From Thermoplasmata archaeon (GTDB lineage Archaea > Thermoplasmatota > E2 > DHVEG-1): 8,435 nt of DNA. Shown here in pieces: positions 6,329-8,435 of this stretch (position 1 is its first letter; each line of letters begins with the position of its first letter). The stretch is taken from NCBI GenBank assembly GCA_030606465.1, contig JAUWGL010000027.1, positions 1-8,435 of the forward strand, read 5' to 3'. A model generated the notes under the pieces. The model was not told the origin of the DNA, did not search any database, and saw only the letters and a list, made by a program, of their open reading frames with translations. Made by a program: the position numbers and the translations under genes.

Positions 6329-7027
6329 TTATTTTGCAATCATTGCTCGTAACCAATCAGCAACATTCTCTGCGTGATCTGCTATGTCATCAACCCAATC
6401 AGCAATCTTTAACAGATGGTATACATCCATGGGATCAAGTTTCTTTTCAAGTTTGTAGATACCTTGAGTCGCCTCGTATTTCTTTTGATCTGCCTTCCAC
6501 TCATATTCATGAACCTTGTAGATCAATTGTTTCGTCTGATTTCTTTCCTTTTTTACAAAACTTGTTTGAACCAGATCTCGTATGTTTTCAACCGCGTCTT
6601 CCATTGCATCTACTGTTTTCATAACAAGTTTAGTATGATCGATAAAAACTTTCTGCAAATCCTTAGGAATTTTAGTATGGCGCATGTCAAGCATTTTTGC
6701 AAGGTTTTCCGCATGATCCAAGATCTTATCTTGTTCTCTTAACGCCCACATAAATTTACCTTTATCAACCGGCATAAACAGTGAGGTGGGCAGATGATTA
6801 CGTAGATTTCTTTTGATTAAATCTGCTTCATGTTCGAGCTTTGAAACCTGTTCAGTTAATTCTGAAAATCCTTTATAATTTCCTTTATAATAATTTGCTA
6901 ATCCATCTCCAAGAATATCAACGCATTCTCTAACTTTTCCCATATGTTCAAGTAATTGACTAAAAGGAGATTTTCTCCTAAAGGTATCTTGAACTGGTGC
7001 TCTGAAATGATCTTTTTTTTCATTCAT
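6329..7027 (-). CDS. DUF47 (TIGR00153-type) PhoU-like protein, probable partner of the PiT permease
   Basis: This is a soluble, all-helical protein of 232 aa from the ATG at 7027, normal for DUF47. The family is a distant relative of PhoU and is regularly encoded beside PiT phosphate permeases, where it is thought to control or assist transport. PhoU-like acidic metal-site motifs are visible: REQDKILDHAEN (97-108) and KIADWVDDIADHAENVAD (207-224). The LEHEAD stretch near residue 64 is also typical. A GTG at 7036 would add three residues. I chose the ATG because AGGTGA (7033-7038), a good match to the ribosomal anti-Shine-Dalgarno, lies 5 nt before it and overlaps the GTG. It follows the PiT stop by 14 nt, so the two are almost certainly co-transcribed. 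Its 3' end lies 11 nt from the convergent AbrB-PhoU gene. Confidence 0.93.
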   Translation of the reverse strand: MNEKKDHFRAPVQDTFRRKSPFSQLLEHMGKVRECVDILGDGLANYYKGNYKGFSELTEQVSKLEHEADLIKRNLRNHLPTSLFMPVDKGKFMWALREQDKILDHAENLAKMLDMRHTKIPKDLQKVFIDHTKLVMKTVDAMEDAVENIRDLVQTSFVKKERNQTKQLIYKVHEYEWKADQKKYEATQGIYKLEKKLDPMDVYHLLKIADWVDDIADHAENVADWLRAMIAK

Positions 7028-7041
7028 TTTTTTCACCTAAC

Positions 7042-8277
7042 CTATCCTGCTATTACTCTTAACATTAAAAAAATTCCTATTGATGTACCTGCTGCAATTG
7101 GCAGAGTCAATACCCATGAGACAACTATTTTTTTAATAACACTTAAATCAACAGCTTCAAGACCTCTTGCAAGCCCAACCCCTATTACTGCACCAACTAC
7201 AGTATGTGAAGTTGAAATTGGCATACCAAGTTTTGAGGCAATAAGAACAGTTGTTGCTGCACCGAAATCAACAGAAAAACCACGAGTATTTGTAAGACTT
7301 GTTATTCTACTACCAACTGTTCTCATTACTTTTCTACCCCATGTCAGACAACCAATAGCAATACCAACACCACCTAAAAGTAACAAGGCATAAGGAACAT
7401 CTACTTTTGATCCGATATCGGCACCCTGGGCAAGTGGAACAATTGCAGCAACAGGACCAATTACATTTGCAACATCATTTGCACCATGAGCAAAAGCAAC
7501 ATAACAAGACGTAACAATCTGAAGTTTTCTAAAAATTCCTTCAACGGTATGATAATCATCTTTCTTTTTTGCTTGTATTTTTCTAAGTAAAAATAGCCCA
7601 ATAATGCCAACAACTACTGCAATAACAGCAGCAATTTGCAAGCCTTCACTATCTGAAATATGATAGTTTTTACTTAAAGGTGTTTTTAAAAACAGTGATG
7701 AAGCAATTAAAAAAGCAGTAAACCCAATAAGTATAGGTCCCACGAGTTTTGCAGCTTTAACAGGTTCATCTTTTGCAAAAATAGTTTTAACAAGTAGCTT
7801 GAAAATAATAAATGCTAAAATACATCCTGCAATGGGTGATAATATCCAACTAGCTGCAACAGCTCCAATTTTATCCCAAAGAACAGATGAGGTACCTCCA
7901 GCAATTAATCCAAAACCCATCAATGCTCCAATTATTGAATGGGTTGTAGAAATAGGCATTGATTTCCAAGTTGAAATTGTAACCCAAATAGCAGCTGCAA
8001 GTAGACTAGCTACAAAACCCAAAAGCAATGTGTGAGAATCCAATCCTGTTACATCAACTACTCCTTTTCTAACTGTATCAGTTACATGGCCTCCTACAAA
8101 AACTGCTCCTACAATATTTAGGACACCAGCAATAAGTACAGCTTGTTTAAATGTGATTGCTTTCGCTCCAACTGCCGTTGCCATGGAGTTTGCTACATCA
8201 TTTGCACCAATGCTCCATGCCATGTAAAAAGCAATAGCGCCGGCTCCCCCGATAATTAACCAAAGCTGTAAATCCAA
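7042..8277 (-). CDS. PiT-family inorganic phosphate permease
   Basis: This is a secondary transporter of phosphate (SLC20/PiT family), driven by a proton or sodium gradient, with 411 aa. The inverted-duplicate architecture is clear. GANDVAN occurs at 24-30 and 265-271, and PIST(T/S)H occurs at 108-113 and 353-358, each followed by a glycine-rich helix (IIGALMGFG and VVGAVIGVG). About ten or more hydrophobic segments flank a central loop with a basic patch (about 232-250, KIQAKKKDDYH). The start codon is TTG (8275-8277), supported by a perfect AGGAGG (8284-8289) six bases away. The nearest downstream ATG (residue 19) lies inside the first helix and would remove its beginning. The gene heads an operon with the DUF47 gene. 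Its promoter shares a motif with the pst promoter region, suggesting joint regulation. The coupling ion, or whether arsenate or sulfate is also carried, cannot be read from sequence. Confidence 0.96.
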   Translation of the reverse strand: MDLQLWLIIGGAGAIAFYMAWSIGANDVANSMATAVGAKAITFKQAVLIAGVLNIVGAVFVGGHVTDTVRKGVVDVTGLDSHTLLLGFVASLLAAAIWVTISTWKSMPISTTHSIIGALMGFGLIAGGTSSVLWDKIGAVAASWILSPIAGCILAFIIFKLLVKTIFAKDEPVKAAKLVGPILIGFTAFLIASSLFLKTPLSKNYHISDSEGLQIAAVIAVVVGIIGLFLLRKIQAKKKDDYHTVEGIFRKLQIVTSCYVAFAHGANDVANVIGPVAAIVPLAQGADIGSKVDVPYALLLLGGVGIAIGCLTWGRKVMRTVGSRITSLTNTRGFSVDFGAATTVLIASKLGMPISTSHTVVGAVIGVGLARGLEAVDLSVIKKIVVSWVLTLPIAAGTSIGIFLMLRVIAG

Positions 8278-8283
8278 CAGACG

Positions 8284-8289
8284 CCTCCT
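8284..8289 (-). promoter_or_regulatory. Strong Shine-Dalgarno fixing the TTG start of the PiT permease
   Basis: On the minus strand this reads AGGAGG, a full match to the anti-Shine-Dalgarno core, with a six-base spacer to TTG at 8277. It is the main reason to accept a TTG start rather than the internal ATG at residue 19. Confidence 0.8.
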
Positions 8290-8313
8290 CTATCAACTTA
8301 GAAACCTGTTTAA

Positions 8314-8332
8314 ACTATAGGGTGATATATAG
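8314..8332 (-). promoter_or_regulatory. Candidate TATA box and CTATAG operator of the PiT-DUF47 operon
   Basis: On the minus strand CTATATATCACC is followed by CTATAGT. The TATA-like part (8325-8332) places a start site near 8303, with a leader of about 25 nt holding the AGGAGG. CTATAG (8315-8320) would sit between the TATA box and the start site, a classic position for an archaeal repressor. Read on the plus strand, ACTATAG, GG, TGATATATA matches ACTATAG-TGATATATA at 5222-5237, apart from the two inserted bases. Confidence 0.45.
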
Positions 8333-8341
8333 ATTGTATAG

Positions 8342-8393
8342 AAAAATATTACTATAAAAAATAAAGAAAATAGAATTGAAAAAATCTCAATAA
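8342..8393 (-). terminator. Possible oligo-T termination zone of a gene lying beyond the right edge
   Basis: On the minus strand this stretch has several T runs (GATTTTTTC, CTATTTTC, TTATTTTTTATAG). A weak ATTGA/TCAAT inverted repeat at 8377-8393 precedes them. Archaeal transcription often ends at such T-rich tracts. It lies upstream of the PiT promoter, so it would serve a minus-strand gene whose body is outside the window. It could equally be just AT-rich promoter DNA. Confidence 0.25.
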
Positions 8394-8435
8394 CTAACAA
8401 TAATACTTATTTTCACAACGCCCCTCTTCTAAGTT

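Noticed and set aside
6298..6742. Two overlapping plus-strand frames opposite the DUF47 gene
   Set aside because: They are antisense to a clear DUF47 protein, show no domain or ribosome site, and one begins inside the end of the AbrB-PhoU gene.
6956..7393. A 145-codon plus-strand frame opposite the DUF47 start and the PiT 3' part
   Set aside because: It spans two real genes in antisense and shows no family features.
8394..8435. A 13-codon open stretch on the minus strand ending in TAG at the right edge
   Set aside because: It could be the C-terminus of a gene outside the window, but it is too short to recognise and other frames are equally possible.

Overview
The window looks like a phosphate-acquisition locus from an AT-rich archaeon. 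The archaeal call rests on three things. One gene is an AbrB-PhoU fusion regulator, a protein type I associate with archaea. Several starts have TATA-like boxes about 25 nt upstream and no Shine-Dalgarno, as expected for leaderless archaeal transcripts. Other starts in the same locus carry strong GGAGG or AGGTGA ribosome sites. A euryarchaeal or Thermoplasmatota-like host is plausible, but nothing here fixes the lineage. All genes are intact except the leftmost, which is cut by the window edge. I see no mobile element, CRISPR array, rRNA or tRNA.

Layout, left to right. Bases 1-600 (minus) hold a MarC-family membrane protein whose 3' end is missing. Bases 672-5171 (minus, transcribed right to left) hold a complete pstS-pstC-pstA-pstB-phoU operon for high-affinity ABC phosphate import, with gaps of only 3-26 nt. 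A 114-123 bp divergent intergenic region (about 5172-5294) separates pstS from the plus-strand AbrB-PhoU regulator (5295-6317). That gene converges, with only 11 nt between stop codons, on a DUF47 (PhoU-like) gene (6329-7027, minus). DUF47 lies directly downstream of a PiT-family low-affinity phosphate permease (7042-8277, minus, TTG start). Bases 8278-8435 are non-coding and hold the permease promoter. There is no gene-free stretch over 300 bases.

How it fits together. PstS captures phosphate outside the cell, PstC and PstA form the channel, PstB drives it with ATP, and PhoU probably monitors or restrains the transporter. The PiT permease is an ion-coupled second route with its own PhoU-like partner (DUF47). 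The AbrB-PhoU protein joins a DNA-binding fold to a PhoU sensor fold and is divergent from pstS, so it is the best candidate for the local transcriptional regulator. No PhoB/PhoR two-component pair is in the window.

The most interesting signal is regulatory. The palindromic hexamer CTATAG occurs three times in the divergent pstS/AbrB-PhoU region and once in the PiT promoter. At one site in each promoter it sits next to TGATATATA. By eye I found only one other CTATAG in the window. This suggests a shared operator linking both phosphate transporters, possibly read by the AbrB-PhoU protein.
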